From NCBI GenBank assembly GCA_934670175.1, contig CAKUOX010000019.1, positions 1 to 39,264 of the forward strand: 39,264 nucleotides of DNA. Reading direction: 5' to 3'. Under the pieces are notes generated by a model that saw only the letters and a program-made list of their open reading frames with translations, was not told where the DNA came from and made no database searches. The stretch comes from an uncultured Clostridia bacterium. Its GTDB lineage: Bacteria; Bacillota; Clostridia; Christensenellales; Aristaeellaceae. This document shows, piece by piece, positions 25,094-33,376 of the stretch; the stretch's first letter is position 1; each line of letters begins with the position of its first letter. Made by a program: the position numbers and the translations under genes.

Positions 25094-25107
25094 AGGAACC
25101 GTTTCCA
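25094..25107. promoter_or_regulatory. Distal LacI-type operator candidate
   Basis: AGGAACCGTTTCCA is a near-palindrome. It fits the LacI/GalR-family pattern TGNAANCGNTNNCA at every fixed position except the first T. It shares AGNAACCGNTTNCA with the site at 25247-25260. The centre-to-centre distance is about 153 bases, compatible with a repression loop. Confidence 0.5.
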
Positions 25108-25201
25108 TACTTATAATCCGTCTAAAAGCATAATATATGTACATAATTGAATATGTTTTTACATTAAAATCAATATAATTCACAAAATTAATTAAACCGC
25201 C

Positions 25202-25231
25202 TTGACGATATGAACTTCTTTGTGCTATAAT
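25202..25231 (+). promoter_or_regulatory. Promoter of ABC operon 2
   Basis: TTGACG (25202-25207) and TATAAT (25226-25231) are 18 bases apart. The start point should be near 25238, immediately before the palindromic site at 25247. The leader to the ATG at 25357 is about 120 bases. Confidence 0.82.
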
Positions 25232-25246
25232 GACCGTGCAAGATCA

Positions 25247-25260
25247 AGAAACCGGTTTCA
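25247..25260. promoter_or_regulatory. Proximal LacI-type operator
   Basis: The core GAAACCGGTTTC (25248-25259) is a perfect 12-bp palindrome with the central CG typical of LacI-family operators. It begins about ten bases after the predicted transcription start, a position where a bound repressor blocks transcription. The LacI-family gene at 30805, at the end of the same cluster, is the obvious candidate regulator. Confidence 0.72.
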
Positions 25261-25356
25261 ACACCGTATAAAACTGAACTTGCATCAACTCAGCGTTAGC
25301 CTTTCAGCAGGGAAAGGTTGAGCATATTCAATTCTAAAGAGAGCGAGGAAAAAAAC

Positions 25357-26085
25357 ATGGTCTTTGATACTAGCAAAATCCGCCCCGTTGATCTGTCTCA
25401 CAAGGTATTCCCGATGCAAGCTCCCGTTGGCTGCGATCAGATCGCCGAGCGCGTCGGCGTCGAAGGCGTCATCTGGCCCATTGAGGAATACTGCTCCTAT
25501 GTTGACAAGTCCGTTTATCAGATCATCAAAATGAAGTCCCATCTGAAGACCCACATCGAAACGCCCTGGCACTTGAACCATGTCGGCCGCTGCCTGAGCG
25601 ATTATGAACCTGAAACCTTCTACGGCCGCTGCGTTCGCCTGCACTTCGATGTAGAGCCCGGCACGATCATTACCCGTGAAATGACTGAGAAGGCCGATAA
25701 CGGTCGCATCAAGAAGGGCGATATCGTCATCGCGCACACCACGGTAGACGAGAATCTGATGAGCACTGTGTTCAAATCTGAAGTTGAGATCCCGCACATG
25801 TCTCTGGGCTTTGCAGAGTACCTACTGGAAAAGGGCGTAAAACTGCTGGGCTTTGACAACTCCATCGAATGCGGCCTGTTCATGAAGAATGAAAAGGGCG
25901 AAGAAGATCGCGCACACGATGTGCTTCTGCGCAATGATGTACCGTTGCTGGAGATGATCACGAATTTGAATGCACTGACCCAGGATGTATTCTTCCTGAT
26001 GGCGCTGCCGGGTCTGATGAAGGTTCAGGGTATCGACGCTTCTCCTGCGCAGGTCACTGCACTGGAAGGCTTTGAGGTCATCTGA
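25357..26085 (+). CDS. Cyclase-family metal-dependent hydrolase (kynurenine formamidase-like)
   Basis: A 242-residue protein of the cyclase family (PF04199), whose members hydrolyse cyclic amides, lactones or N-formyl compounds. The N-terminal VDLSHKVFP matches the family's DLS start. The metal site reads HLKTHIETPWH, a variant of HxGTHxDxPxH with Lys and Glu at two positions. The later IKKGDIVIAHT and GVKLLGFDN segments are also typical. I chose the ATG at 25357, preceded by a GAGAGCGAGG purine stretch; a TTG 39 bases earlier has no properly spaced ribosome site. It is the first gene of an operon with a complete sugar-type importer and LacI regulator, so it probably acts on the imported compound or its product. 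The actual substrate is unknown. Confidence 0.85.
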   Translation: MVFDTSKIRPVDLSHKVFPMQAPVGCDQIAERVGVEGVIWPIEEYCSYVDKSVYQIIKMKSHLKTHIETPWHLNHVGRCLSDYEPETFYGRCVRLHFDVEPGTIITREMTEKADNGRIKKGDIVIAHTTVDENLMSTVFKSEVEIPHMSLGFAEYLLEKGVKLLGFDNSIECGLFMKNEKGEEDRAHDVLLRNDVPLLEMITNLNALTQDVFFLMALPGLMKVQGIDASPAQVTALEGFEVI

Positions 26086-26135
26086 CGTACTTTAGGCCAA
26101 ACGGCCTGAAAATAAGAAAAACGGAGGAAACAAAC

Positions 26136-27095
26136 ATGAAGAAACTCGTCGCACTGCTTCTGATGCTCGCACTGGTGCTCAGCTGCGCCGCCATGGCTGA
26201 GGAAGGCAAGAAAACCATCGCCTACTGCACACGCGAACCCGCAGATGACGCCGGTCAGAACATGATCCTGAATGGCATCCAGTCTGTTGTAGATGCCAAC
26301 GACGGCTTTGAGCTGTGGGTATTGACCGTAAAATCCATTAACGATGTCTCTGAACAGGCCAACACCATCGAAGAGGCCGTCGCTGCCGGTGTAGATGCCA
26401 TTATCGTAAACCCGAACGATGGCACCACCTGCCTGGAAGCCGTTAAGGTCGCCACCGACGCCGGTATTCCGGTCGTGATCGTAGATGGTCGCCTGGACGA
26501 CGGCTATGAAGATTACTATGTGACCCAGGTGGGCGCGGACAACGCGCAGGCCGGTGTCTACGCTGCCGAAATGATAAAGGAGCTACGTCCTGACGGCGGC
26601 AACTACATCGTGGTTCGCGGTGTAAACGGCTCGGTGGTTTTGGATACTCGCTCCGATTCCTTCAATACTACGCTGGAAGGCTCCAACTGGGTCTGTGTGG
26701 GCGATATGAACAACGAAACCTCCGACAACGAAGGCGCGATGAGCGTGACCGAGAACATGCTGGCCGCCGCTTCCTACGACGTGGACGTGGTTTTCGCCGC
26801 CGCCGACGCCTGGTTCCCCGGTATTTCTCAGGCGCTTGAGGACGCTGATCTGTTTGACAAGATCATGATGCTGGGCATTGACGCCTCCACCACTGGTCTG
26901 CCCTACTTCCAGGAAGGTCACTGCTTCGCAGCCGTTCAGGTTCGCCTGGATCTGGTCGCTCAGACTGCCGCGCAGATCTGCGTGGACATCATCAACGGCG
27001 TAAAAACCGCCGACGATTTCGAACCCGTGACCAGCGTACCCGTGGACAAGGTATATGAGGACGGCATTGAAGACGCGTTGAAGGTCGCGTTCTAA
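26136..27095 (+). CDS. ABC transporter substrate-binding protein (Peripla_BP_4 type)
   Basis: A 319-residue sugar-type receptor. The signal region MKKLVALLLMLALVLSCAAMAEE has both a weak lipobox-like VLSC and an A-M-A cleavage site; the neighbouring proteins suggest the latter is used. Mature landmarks are KTIAYCTREPADDAGQN (first strand and ligand loop), VDAIIVNPNDGTTCLEAV, TDAGIPVVIVDGR and the second-lobe DVVFAAADAWFPG. ACGGAGGAAAC precedes the ATG by a good spacing. It follows the cyclase gene after 50 bases and precedes two permease genes. It is only distantly similar to the binding protein of operon 1, so the ligand is probably different. Confidence 0.9.
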   Translation: MKKLVALLLMLALVLSCAAMAEEGKKTIAYCTREPADDAGQNMILNGIQSVVDANDGFELWVLTVKSINDVSEQANTIEEAVAAGVDAIIVNPNDGTTCLEAVKVATDAGIPVVIVDGRLDDGYEDYYVTQVGADNAQAGVYAAEMIKELRPDGGNYIVVRGVNGSVVLDTRSDSFNTTLEGSNWVCVGDMNNETSDNEGAMSVTENMLAAASYDVDVVFAAADAWFPGISQALEDADLFDKIMMLGIDASTTGLPYFQEGHCFAAVQVRLDLVAQTAAQICVDIINGVKTADDFEPVTSVPVDKVYEDGIEDALKVAF

Positions 27096-27144
27096 GGCAG
27101 TCGCCGCCCGGTCGGGCGCTTCGGCAGGTAACGCATAAATCTGC

Positions 27145-27183
27145 GGGAGATTCTAATCAAACGCTGCAAGATTAGGATCTCCC
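27145..27183 (+). terminator. Intercistronic attenuator after the binding-protein gene
   Basis: GGGAGATTCTAATC (27145-27158) pairs with GATTAGGATCTCCC (27170-27183) over 14 bp with one G-T wobble, followed by CTTTTAATAAG. It lies between the binding-protein gene and the first permease and probably lets most transcripts end there. ABC operon 1 has hairpins at the same relative place. Confidence 0.72.
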
Positions 27184-27204
27184 CTTTTAATAAGGTGATT
27201 TGTG

Positions 27205-28158
27205 ATGAAAAAACTTCAGCCCAGGAAATTAATAGTGCCGGCGGCAACTGTACTCGCCATGTTGATGATCTGCCTGTTCGTGCCAAAGTTTGCGACCTAC
27301 ACCAACATCATGAATGTACTCAGGCAGAGCTCCTATACAGCCATTCCCGCTGTCATGATGACTGCGATTATCATTTCCGGCGGAATCAACCTTTCGCTGG
27401 GTGATGTCATGTCGCTGGCCGGCGTCGTTTGCGCAATTCTGATCAATCGTCACGTCAGCCCCGTACTCGCCTTCGCGGCCGTAGCGTTAATGAGCATTCT
27501 CTTCGGAGTTCTCAACGGCTACTTTATTTCAGAAATGCAGCTTCCCGCGTTTATCTGCACTTATACCGTCGGTCAAATCGCGTCCGGCATCGCCATGCTT
27601 TTGAACAACGCCAAGGCCGTACGCGTAGACGACAAGGCGTTTCTGGCATTTGGAAATGCAAAACTATTTGGCAGTATTCCCATGATCATTCCCATTGCCG
27701 CCGTGTTCGTACTTGCAGCATGGTTTCTGATGCACAAAACCACCTTTGGCGTGAAACTGTTTGCGCTTGGTAATAACGAGACCCTGCTGCGTCAGGTGGG
27801 CATCAACGTCACGCGGCTAAAAATCACCGCCTATTCGCTCAGCTGTCTGTTCGCCGGTCTGGGCGGCGCGCTGTTGATGGCGCGTCTGGGTTCTGGTTCA
27901 CCGGTGCAGGGCGACAGCTACACGCTCAACTGCATCGCTGCCAGTGCCATCGGCGGCGTAAATATGTCCGGCGGCTATGGTAAAATTACAAACACGGTAA
28001 TTGGCTCCATTGTTATCTGCGTACTCAATAACATTCTAAACCTCCTGCAAATCAACAATAACCTTCAGCTGATCATCCTCGGCGCGGTTATCATTGCATT
28101 GGTCAGTGCAAGTGCCTACACCAAAAACCGCAGCGAAAAGCAGCTGCTGAAATATTGA
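27205..28158 (+). CDS. ABC transporter permease 1 (BPD_transp_2 family)
   Basis: A 317-residue polytopic permease with about eight to ten hydrophobic segments. It carries the family patterns GGINLSLGDVMSLAG, LNGYFISEMQLPAFICT and the C-terminal AIGGVNMSGGYGKITNTVIGS. The ATG at 27205 is preferred because AAGGTG stands seven bases upstream; a GTG directly before it would also work. It is paired with a second permease 19 bases downstream, so the channel is probably a heterodimer. Confidence 0.93.
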   Translation: MKKLQPRKLIVPAATVLAMLMICLFVPKFATYTNIMNVLRQSSYTAIPAVMMTAIIISGGINLSLGDVMSLAGVVCAILINRHVSPVLAFAAVALMSILFGVLNGYFISEMQLPAFICTYTVGQIASGIAMLLNNAKAVRVDDKAFLAFGNAKLFGSIPMIIPIAAVFVLAAWFLMHKTTFGVKLFALGNNETLLRQVGINVTRLKITAYSLSCLFAGLGGALLMARLGSGSPVQGDSYTLNCIAASAIGGVNMSGGYGKITNTVIGSIVICVLNNILNLLQINNNLQLIILGAVIIALVSASAYTKNRSEKQLLKY

Positions 28159-28177
28159 GAAGGGAGCGTGCACATTA

Positions 28178-29137
28178 ATGAAAAAGCGCATTTCCAAAAT
28201 CATCAGCTTCCTCTCTGAGAATATGGCTGTAGTTTATTTTCTGATCGTACTTTGCTTTGCATTGATCTTCTTTCCGAATTTTGCCAATGCCAACAATATC
28301 CGTGCGCTGATCCGTCAGGCGCCCGTGCCCATCGTGCGTGGCCTGGCCGTATCCTTTATACTGATATTAGGAAATGTTGATCTTTCACTGGGCTACATCG
28401 TTGGTTTTATCAGCGTCACGCAGGGAATGATGCTGGATGCCGGTATGAATCCTGCTGTCGTCATTCTCATCGGTCTGGCCATCGGCGCATTGTTTGGCTT
28501 ATTCAACGGCTCGCTGGTATGTCTGCTGAAAGTGCCCTCCTTTATTGTCACGCTCGGCAGCGGCTATATTTTCTATGGACTCGCGCTGATCATCAGTAAC
28601 GGTATGCAGTACAATCATCTGAATGCCGATTACCGCGCCTTTGGTGTCACGAAGCTATTCGGCTACCAGTTGATGATCTTCTACGCCATCGCGCTGGTGT
28701 TCATCGTGTGGTGGATCTACCACAAAACCATTTTCGGCCGCACGCTGATCTCTACCGGTCTTAACCGCCGCGCAGCTTCCATGTCAGGACTGAAGACAAA
28801 AACTGCGCTGGTAGCGTCCTTTACCATCGCAGGTGTTCTATCGGCGCTGGCCTCCATTCTGCTTACCATTCGTTCCAATGCGGCGCAGACCTCGCTGGGT
28901 GGGCTCGGCGACTTCACCTTCGAGGGCGTCACTGCCTGTGTACTGGGTGGAACGAGTCTGAACGGCGGTAAGGTTAAAGTGTTCGGCATCTTTCTTGCCG
29001 CACTTACGATCATGATCATCGAAAACCTGATCACGATCATGAAGGTCAACCGATATTTCTATCAACCGGTGTTGGGCGTAATAATCCTGATGGCAGTATT
29101 GATCGACAGCATCAAGAGCAAAAGGAGCCACGGATGA
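28178..29137 (+). CDS. ABC transporter permease 2 (BPD_transp_2 family)
   Basis: A 319-residue polytopic permease similar in layout to the preceding one, with GNVDLSLGYIVGF, LFNGSLVCLLKVPSFIVTLGSG and VLGGTSLNGGKVKVFGIFLAAL. An AAGGGAG ribosome site precedes the ATG. Its stop overlaps the ATPase start (ATGA). The two permeases differ widely in sequence, which supports a heterodimer rather than a recent duplication. Confidence 0.93.
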   Translation: MKKRISKIISFLSENMAVVYFLIVLCFALIFFPNFANANNIRALIRQAPVPIVRGLAVSFILILGNVDLSLGYIVGFISVTQGMMLDAGMNPAVVILIGLAIGALFGLFNGSLVCLLKVPSFIVTLGSGYIFYGLALIISNGMQYNHLNADYRAFGVTKLFGYQLMIFYAIALVFIVWWIYHKTIFGRTLISTGLNRRAASMSGLKTKTALVASFTIAGVLSALASILLTIRSNAAQTSLGGLGDFTFEGVTACVLGGTSLNGGKVKVFGIFLAALTIMIIENLITIMKVNRYFYQPVLGVIILMAVLIDSIKSKRSHG

Positions 29138-30654
29138 TGAAACAGAAAATTCTGGATATGTCCGGTATCAAAAAGTATATCTTTGACATCAGCGGCAAGC
29201 CAATTCGTGGAACGGACGTATTGATCCTCGATAATGTCTGGTTTGATCTGTACGAAGGCGAAGTCAACGTATTGCTCGGTGAAAACGGCGCAGGCAAATC
29301 CACACTGATGAAGATACTGGCAGGCGAAATCCCACACGACGCCGGCAAAATGATCATTTCCGGCAAGGAGCAACACTTTGGCAATCCCAAGGAAGCTCGC
29401 GCCTGTGGTGTGACCTTCATTCATCAGGAATTGAATCTCTGCACCAATCTCACCGTAGCCCAAAATATATTCATGGGTAAAGAATACACGCGCGCCTCTA
29501 TTGTGGATAATCGACGCATGATCGTGGAAAGCCAGGCGCTGATCGACTCGCTCGGTTTCAGCATCGACGTGCGCACGCGTGTGGATCGCCTGTCCACTGC
29601 ACAGCAGCAGGTCGTTGAAATCGCAAAGGCTCTGTCTTATGATTCAAAAATATTGATCATGGATGAGCCTACCGCCAGCCTGACCAGCCAGGAAATCTCT
29701 CAGCTATTTGACCTGGTGCGCAAAATGCGTGATCGCGGCATGGGGATCGTATTCATTTCTCATCGTATGGATGAAGTAGAGCAGATCGCCGACCGCGTAA
29801 CCGTAATGAAGGACGGTCAGACAGTGGGCGTAATGACCCGAAATGAGTTTACGCCGGATGAAGCTGTGAAGATGATGGTCGGCAGAACGCTGATGCAGAT
29901 CTACAGTACCACGCATATTCCAAGTAACGAGCGCGTATTCGAGGTTCGAAACTTTCGCGTCGGCCGCGGGACGAAGCCCTTCGATCTGTATCTGAAAAAA
30001 GGGGAGATCCTGGGAATCGGCGGTCTGGTAGGCGCAGGCAGAACCGAATTTGCACAGGGCGTATTCGGTGCGCGCGAATGCCACGGTGAAGTCTACCTCA
30101 AGGGCAAACGGCTGGATAAACGCTCTCCGCGCAAGTGTATTCGCAAGGGAATGATCTATCTTTCGGAAGATCGCAAAGTTGAAGGACTGATCCTGCCGAT
30201 GAAAATTCAGGAAAACATCGCCTCCGCCGCATTGAAAAAAATATGCGGTCGATGTTTCCTTTCCGCTCGCAGCGAAACGGCACTCGCGCAAAGCATGATA
30301 GAAAAATTCTCCATCGTATGTCGGAACAGTGTTCAAAGCGTCGGCACGCTATCCGGCGGCAATCAGCAAAAGGTATGCTTTGCAAAATGCTATGCAGCCG
30401 AGCCAGATGTGTTCATACTGGACGAACCGACGCGCGGCGTAGATGTGAATGCAAAGGCGCAAATTTATAAAATGATGGACGCACTGACCAATGCCGGAAA
30501 ATCCATCATTATGATCACCTCTGAAATGAATGAGTTGATCGGCATGAGTGACCGCATCTACATCATGCGCGACGGCTGTGCAGTGGCTGAGATCTCGGAC
30601 AAGCATGAAATAACCGATGAAAATATACTGCAATACACCATCGGCCTGAAATAG
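29134..30654 (+). CDS. ABC transporter ATP-binding protein, fused two-domain (RbsA/MglA type)
   Basis: A 506-residue two-domain ATPase. Domain 1 has GENGAGKST, signature-region LSTAQQQ and MDEPTAS; domain 2 has the degenerate GLVGAGRTE loop, LSGGNQQK and LDEPTRGVD. The N-terminus is atypical: the usual short opening strand is replaced by SGIKKYIFDISGKPIRGTDV before the LDNVWFDLYEGE strand, an extension of about ten residues. It overlaps the upstream permease by ATGA and ends the importer part of the operon. It is clearly diverged from the ATPase of operon 1. Confidence 0.94.
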   Translation: MMKQKILDMSGIKKYIFDISGKPIRGTDVLILDNVWFDLYEGEVNVLLGENGAGKSTLMKILAGEIPHDAGKMIISGKEQHFGNPKEARACGVTFIHQELNLCTNLTVAQNIFMGKEYTRASIVDNRRMIVESQALIDSLGFSIDVRTRVDRLSTAQQQVVEIAKALSYDSKILIMDEPTASLTSQEISQLFDLVRKMRDRGMGIVFISHRMDEVEQIADRVTVMKDGQTVGVMTRNEFTPDEAVKMMVGRTLMQIYSTTHIPSNERVFEVRNFRVGRGTKPFDLYLKKGEILGIGGLVGAGRTEFAQGVFGARECHGEVYLKGKRLDKRSPRKCIRKGMIYLSEDRKVEGLILPMKIQENIASAALKKICGRCFLSARSETALAQSMIEKFSIVCRNSVQSVGTLSGGNQQKVCFAKCYAAEPDVFILDEPTRGVDVNAKAQIYKMMDALTNAGKSIIMITSEMNELIGMSDRIYIMRDGCAVAEISDKHEITDENILQYTIGLK

Positions 30655-30742
30655 CAGCAGGACATGGCGCAGCGGCAGGGCAGTGGCGAGGCCGAACAGA
30701 CGGCGTTTTCGCCCCTGCCCCCTGTTAATTTCCGTTTCGCGC

Positions 30743-30771
30743 TTGCCGAAATATGCAAAACTCTGTATAAT
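30743..30771 (+). promoter_or_regulatory. Promoter of the LacI-family gene
   Basis: TTGCCG (30743-30748) and TATAAT (30766-30771) are 17 bases apart, giving a leader of about 28 bases. A GC-rich fold (GGCAGG...CCTGCC, about 30674-30719) lies just before and may end the importer transcript, so the regulator can be expressed separately. Confidence 0.75.
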
Positions 30772-30804
30772 AAATTTATTACGAACAACAAAAAGGAATT
30801 TATC

Positions 30805-31815
30805 ATGGGTAATATTACAATCCGCGATATCGCCCTTCAGGCGGGCGTTTCAAAATCGACAGCTTCCCGCGTGATCAATAATGTCGGCACAGTCAGCGAA
30901 GAACTGCGTGACCGGGTAAATGCCGTGATCGAGCGCGTGGGCTACCAACCGTCTGCCATCGCGCAGGGTTTGTCCCGTCAGGATTCGACCCTGATCGGCG
31001 TACTCGTGCCCACCGTATCAGACTCGTTCTTCGGGCAAATCCTCCAGGGAATTATTGAAACCACCAGCCAGAAGAACTACACCATCGTGCTCTGCACACA
31101 CGACAACGACCCGGAATGTGAAAAACGCGCGCTGCGCGCGCTGCGCAGTCAGCGTATCAAGGGACTATTGATTACGCCCGCAGCCGGCTATATCAAACGT
31201 GAGGACAAAAACTATCTGCGCGCTGAGCTGGAAATTCTGGATGTGCCCACGGTACTGATCGACCGCGGCATAAAAATGTCCTCCTGGGACGGCGTATATT
31301 ACGACAACTATAACGGCGCATACCTCGCTATTGAGACCATTGTCAAAAACGGCTTCCGCAGCATCGGCTGTATGGTAAGCGATATGGCGCTGCAAATTGG
31401 CAAGGATCGTATGCGCGGCGTCCAGCAGGCCATAGCCGATTTTGGATTAACGCTCGATCAAAATGCCTTTTTCAGGGATGATAGTGCGGCCTACCTGGAT
31501 AAAAGCTATCGCGTTGCCCGTCAATGGATCGAAGCAGACAACCTGCCTGAAGCCATGTTTTTCAGCAACGGCACGCTGGCCAATGGTTTCATCAAGGCTT
31601 CGCTGGAGGCAGGGCTCCGCGTTGGCAAGGATGTCTATTGCATTGGCTTTGACCATGTGGACATTTTAGAGATGATCCATCTGGAATATGATTACCTTGA
31701 GCGCGATGCTGTAAACATGGGACGCATCGCCACCAATATGCTAATGGATCACTTCGGTCAAAGCATACCGACGCGCCGAGAATACATCATACCGGCCAAT
31801 TTGCATCTTTCCTGA
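30805..31815 (+). CDS. LacI-family transcriptional regulator
   Basis: A 336-residue regulator. The N-terminal helix-turn-helix and hinge read NITIRDIALQAGVSKSTAS with the hinge near GYQPSAIAQGLS. A periplasmic-binding-like sensor domain follows, opening with LIGVLVPTVSDSFFGQIL. I chose the ATG at 30805 because AAAAGGA stands upstream and the helix-turn-helix starts there; the 141 bases of open frame before it contain this gene's own promoter. It probably represses ABC operon 2 through the palindromes at 25094 and 25247 and is released by the imported ligand, which is inferred from position and operator type. No catabolite-control (CcpA) annotation is justified. Confidence 0.92.
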   Translation: MGNITIRDIALQAGVSKSTASRVINNVGTVSEELRDRVNAVIERVGYQPSAIAQGLSRQDSTLIGVLVPTVSDSFFGQILQGIIETTSQKNYTIVLCTHDNDPECEKRALRALRSQRIKGLLITPAAGYIKREDKNYLRAELEILDVPTVLIDRGIKMSSWDGVYYDNYNGAYLAIETIVKNGFRSIGCMVSDMALQIGKDRMRGVQQAIADFGLTLDQNAFFRDDSAAYLDKSYRVARQWIEADNLPEAMFFSNGTLANGFIKASLEAGLRVGKDVYCIGFDHVDILEMIHLEYDYLERDAVNMGRIATNMLMDHFGQSIPTRREYIIPANLHLS

Positions 31816-31819
31816 GCTG

Positions 31820-31859
31820 AACCGGTTTTGCAGCCGCCTCGCGGTCAGCAAAGCCGGTT
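31820..31859 (+). terminator. Terminator of the LacI-family gene
   Basis: AACCGGTTTTGC (31820-31831) pairs with GCAAAGCCGGTT (31848-31859) with one G-T wobble, followed by TTGTCAT. It begins five bases after the stop. The left arm contains AACCGGTT, which resembles the operator core, but it is best explained as part of this stem. Confidence 0.82.
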
Positions 31860-31895
31860 TTGTCATGCACCTGATCCTCCCCCCGCCTCAAACGC

Positions 31896-31924
31896 TTGCA
31901 AGTTTTACAGAGTTCAGGTATTAT
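31896..31924 (+). promoter_or_regulatory. Promoter of the MATE transporter gene
   Basis: TTGCAA (31896-31901) and TATTAT (31919-31924) are 17 bases apart. The predicted start near 31931 leaves about 44 bases before the chosen ATG at 31975. Confidence 0.68.
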
Positions 31925-31974
31925 ATAAATGGGATAGAAGCCATATGGGCACAAGAGAGGATGGAAGACACGCC

Positions 31975-33351
31975 ATGCAGAAGGGCACAGTGAACATGAC
32001 GGGCGGAAACGTTCGGCGCGTAATGATCTCATTCGCGCTGCCGATCCTGCTGAGCCAGCTGTTTCAGCAGCTATACAACACCGCGGACTCGCTGATCGTG
32101 GGCAACCTGCTGGGCAAGCAGGCGCTGGCGGCGGTAAGCTCCTCTGCGGCGCTGCTGAACCTGCTCACGAGCCTGATGGTCGGCATTTCACTGGGTGCGG
32201 GCGTGGTCATTTCCCGCTATTTCGGCGCGAAGGAATATGAAACGCTCTCGAAGGTGATCCACACCACCGTGGCCTTCGGCGTCGCAGCCGGTCTGATCCT
32301 GACTGTCGTAGGCGCGCTGCTTGCGCCCATACTGCTCGAATGGATGGGCACCGCACCGGATGTAATGGACGGCTCGGTGGCCTATTTCCGCTATTATTTC
32401 TACGGCTCAGTGGCAGTCATGCTGTATAACGTGTTCACCGGCATCATGAACGCGCTGGGCGACAGCCGCAGGCCGTTGTACTACCTGATGTTCTCCTCGG
32501 CGCTGAATGTGGTGCTGGATCTGCTCTTCATCGGCGTTTTCCACTACGGCGTGGGCTCGGCAGCGGTCGCTACGGTCATTTCTCAGGCGGTGAGCGCGCT
32601 GCTGTGCTATGTGCATCTGTGCAAGCCGGGCACGCTGTATCAGCTGCAGCTGAAGAAAATCCGCTTCCATCCGCAGCTGATGCTGGAGGTAACGCGCATG
32701 GGTCTGCCCACCGGCGTGCAGAACTCGGTCATCGCCTTTGCAAACGTGCTGGTGCAGAGCAACATCAATTCCTTCGGTTCAGATGCCATGGCCGCCTGCG
32801 GCACCTATTCCAAGCTGCAGGGCTTCGCGTTTTTGCCGATCACCAGCTTCGCCATGGCATTGACCACGTTCATCAGCCAAAACCTGGGCGCGCGCGAATA
32901 TGACCGTGCAAAGCGCGGCGCGCGCTTCGGCATTCTCGCCACGATCTCCATGGCGGAGATCATCGGCATAATACTGGCGATATTTGCGCCCACGCTGGTG
33001 CGCGCGTTCAACAGCGATCCGTGCGTGGTGTCCATCGCGGTACAGCAGGCGCGCATCGAGAGCCTGTTTTTCCTGCTGCTGGCGTTTTCCCACGCGGTCG
33101 CGGGCATATGCCGCGGCGCGGGACGGGCGACCGTGCCCATGATGGTAATGCTGATGGTCTGGTGCGTATTCCGCATCATATTCATTAGCGTGGCCATGGC
33201 GCGCTGGCATGATATTCGCATTCTGTTCTGGGCGTACCCGCTCACCTGGTCGATCTCCTCCGCTTTGTTCCTGGTCTATCTGCTCAAATCGGACTGGGTA
33301 CATGGCTTCGAGGCGACCGCCGGACGGCGTGTCCATCTCCACTTCCACTGA
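31975..33351 (+). CDS. MATE-family efflux transporter
   Basis: A 458-residue transporter with about 12 membrane helices that should export cationic drugs or metabolites using a sodium or proton gradient. The opening MTGGNVRRVMISFALPILLSQ, then FQQLYNTADSLIVGNLLG, is diagnostic for the clostridial NorM/DinF-like MATE group. The second half repeats the fold beginning at GLPTGVQNSVIAFANVLVQ. I chose the ATG at 31975 because a GGAAG purine stretch precedes it and the family pattern starts seven residues later; an in-frame ATG at 31945 lies only about 14 bases after the predicted transcript start. The aldo/keto reductase gene follows after 25 bases, probably in the same transcript. Confidence 0.93.
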   Translation: MQKGTVNMTGGNVRRVMISFALPILLSQLFQQLYNTADSLIVGNLLGKQALAAVSSSAALLNLLTSLMVGISLGAGVVISRYFGAKEYETLSKVIHTTVAFGVAAGLILTVVGALLAPILLEWMGTAPDVMDGSVAYFRYYFYGSVAVMLYNVFTGIMNALGDSRRPLYYLMFSSALNVVLDLLFIGVFHYGVGSAAVATVISQAVSALLCYVHLCKPGTLYQLQLKKIRFHPQLMLEVTRMGLPTGVQNSVIAFANVLVQSNINSFGSDAMAACGTYSKLQGFAFLPITSFAMALTTFISQNLGAREYDRAKRGARFGILATISMAEIIGIILAIFAPTLVRAFNSDPCVVSIAVQQARIESLFFLLLAFSHAVAGICRGAGRATVPMMVMLMVWCVFRIIFISVAMARWHDIRILFWAYPLTWSISSALFLVYLLKSDWVHGFEATAGRRVHLHFH

Positions 33352-33376
33352 TCTTCATTGACGGGAGGCTGACACG

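Noticed and set aside
31820..31831. Third LacI operator (AACCGGTT) after the regulator gene
   Set aside because: It forms the left arm of a terminator with a matching right arm and T-run, which explains it better.
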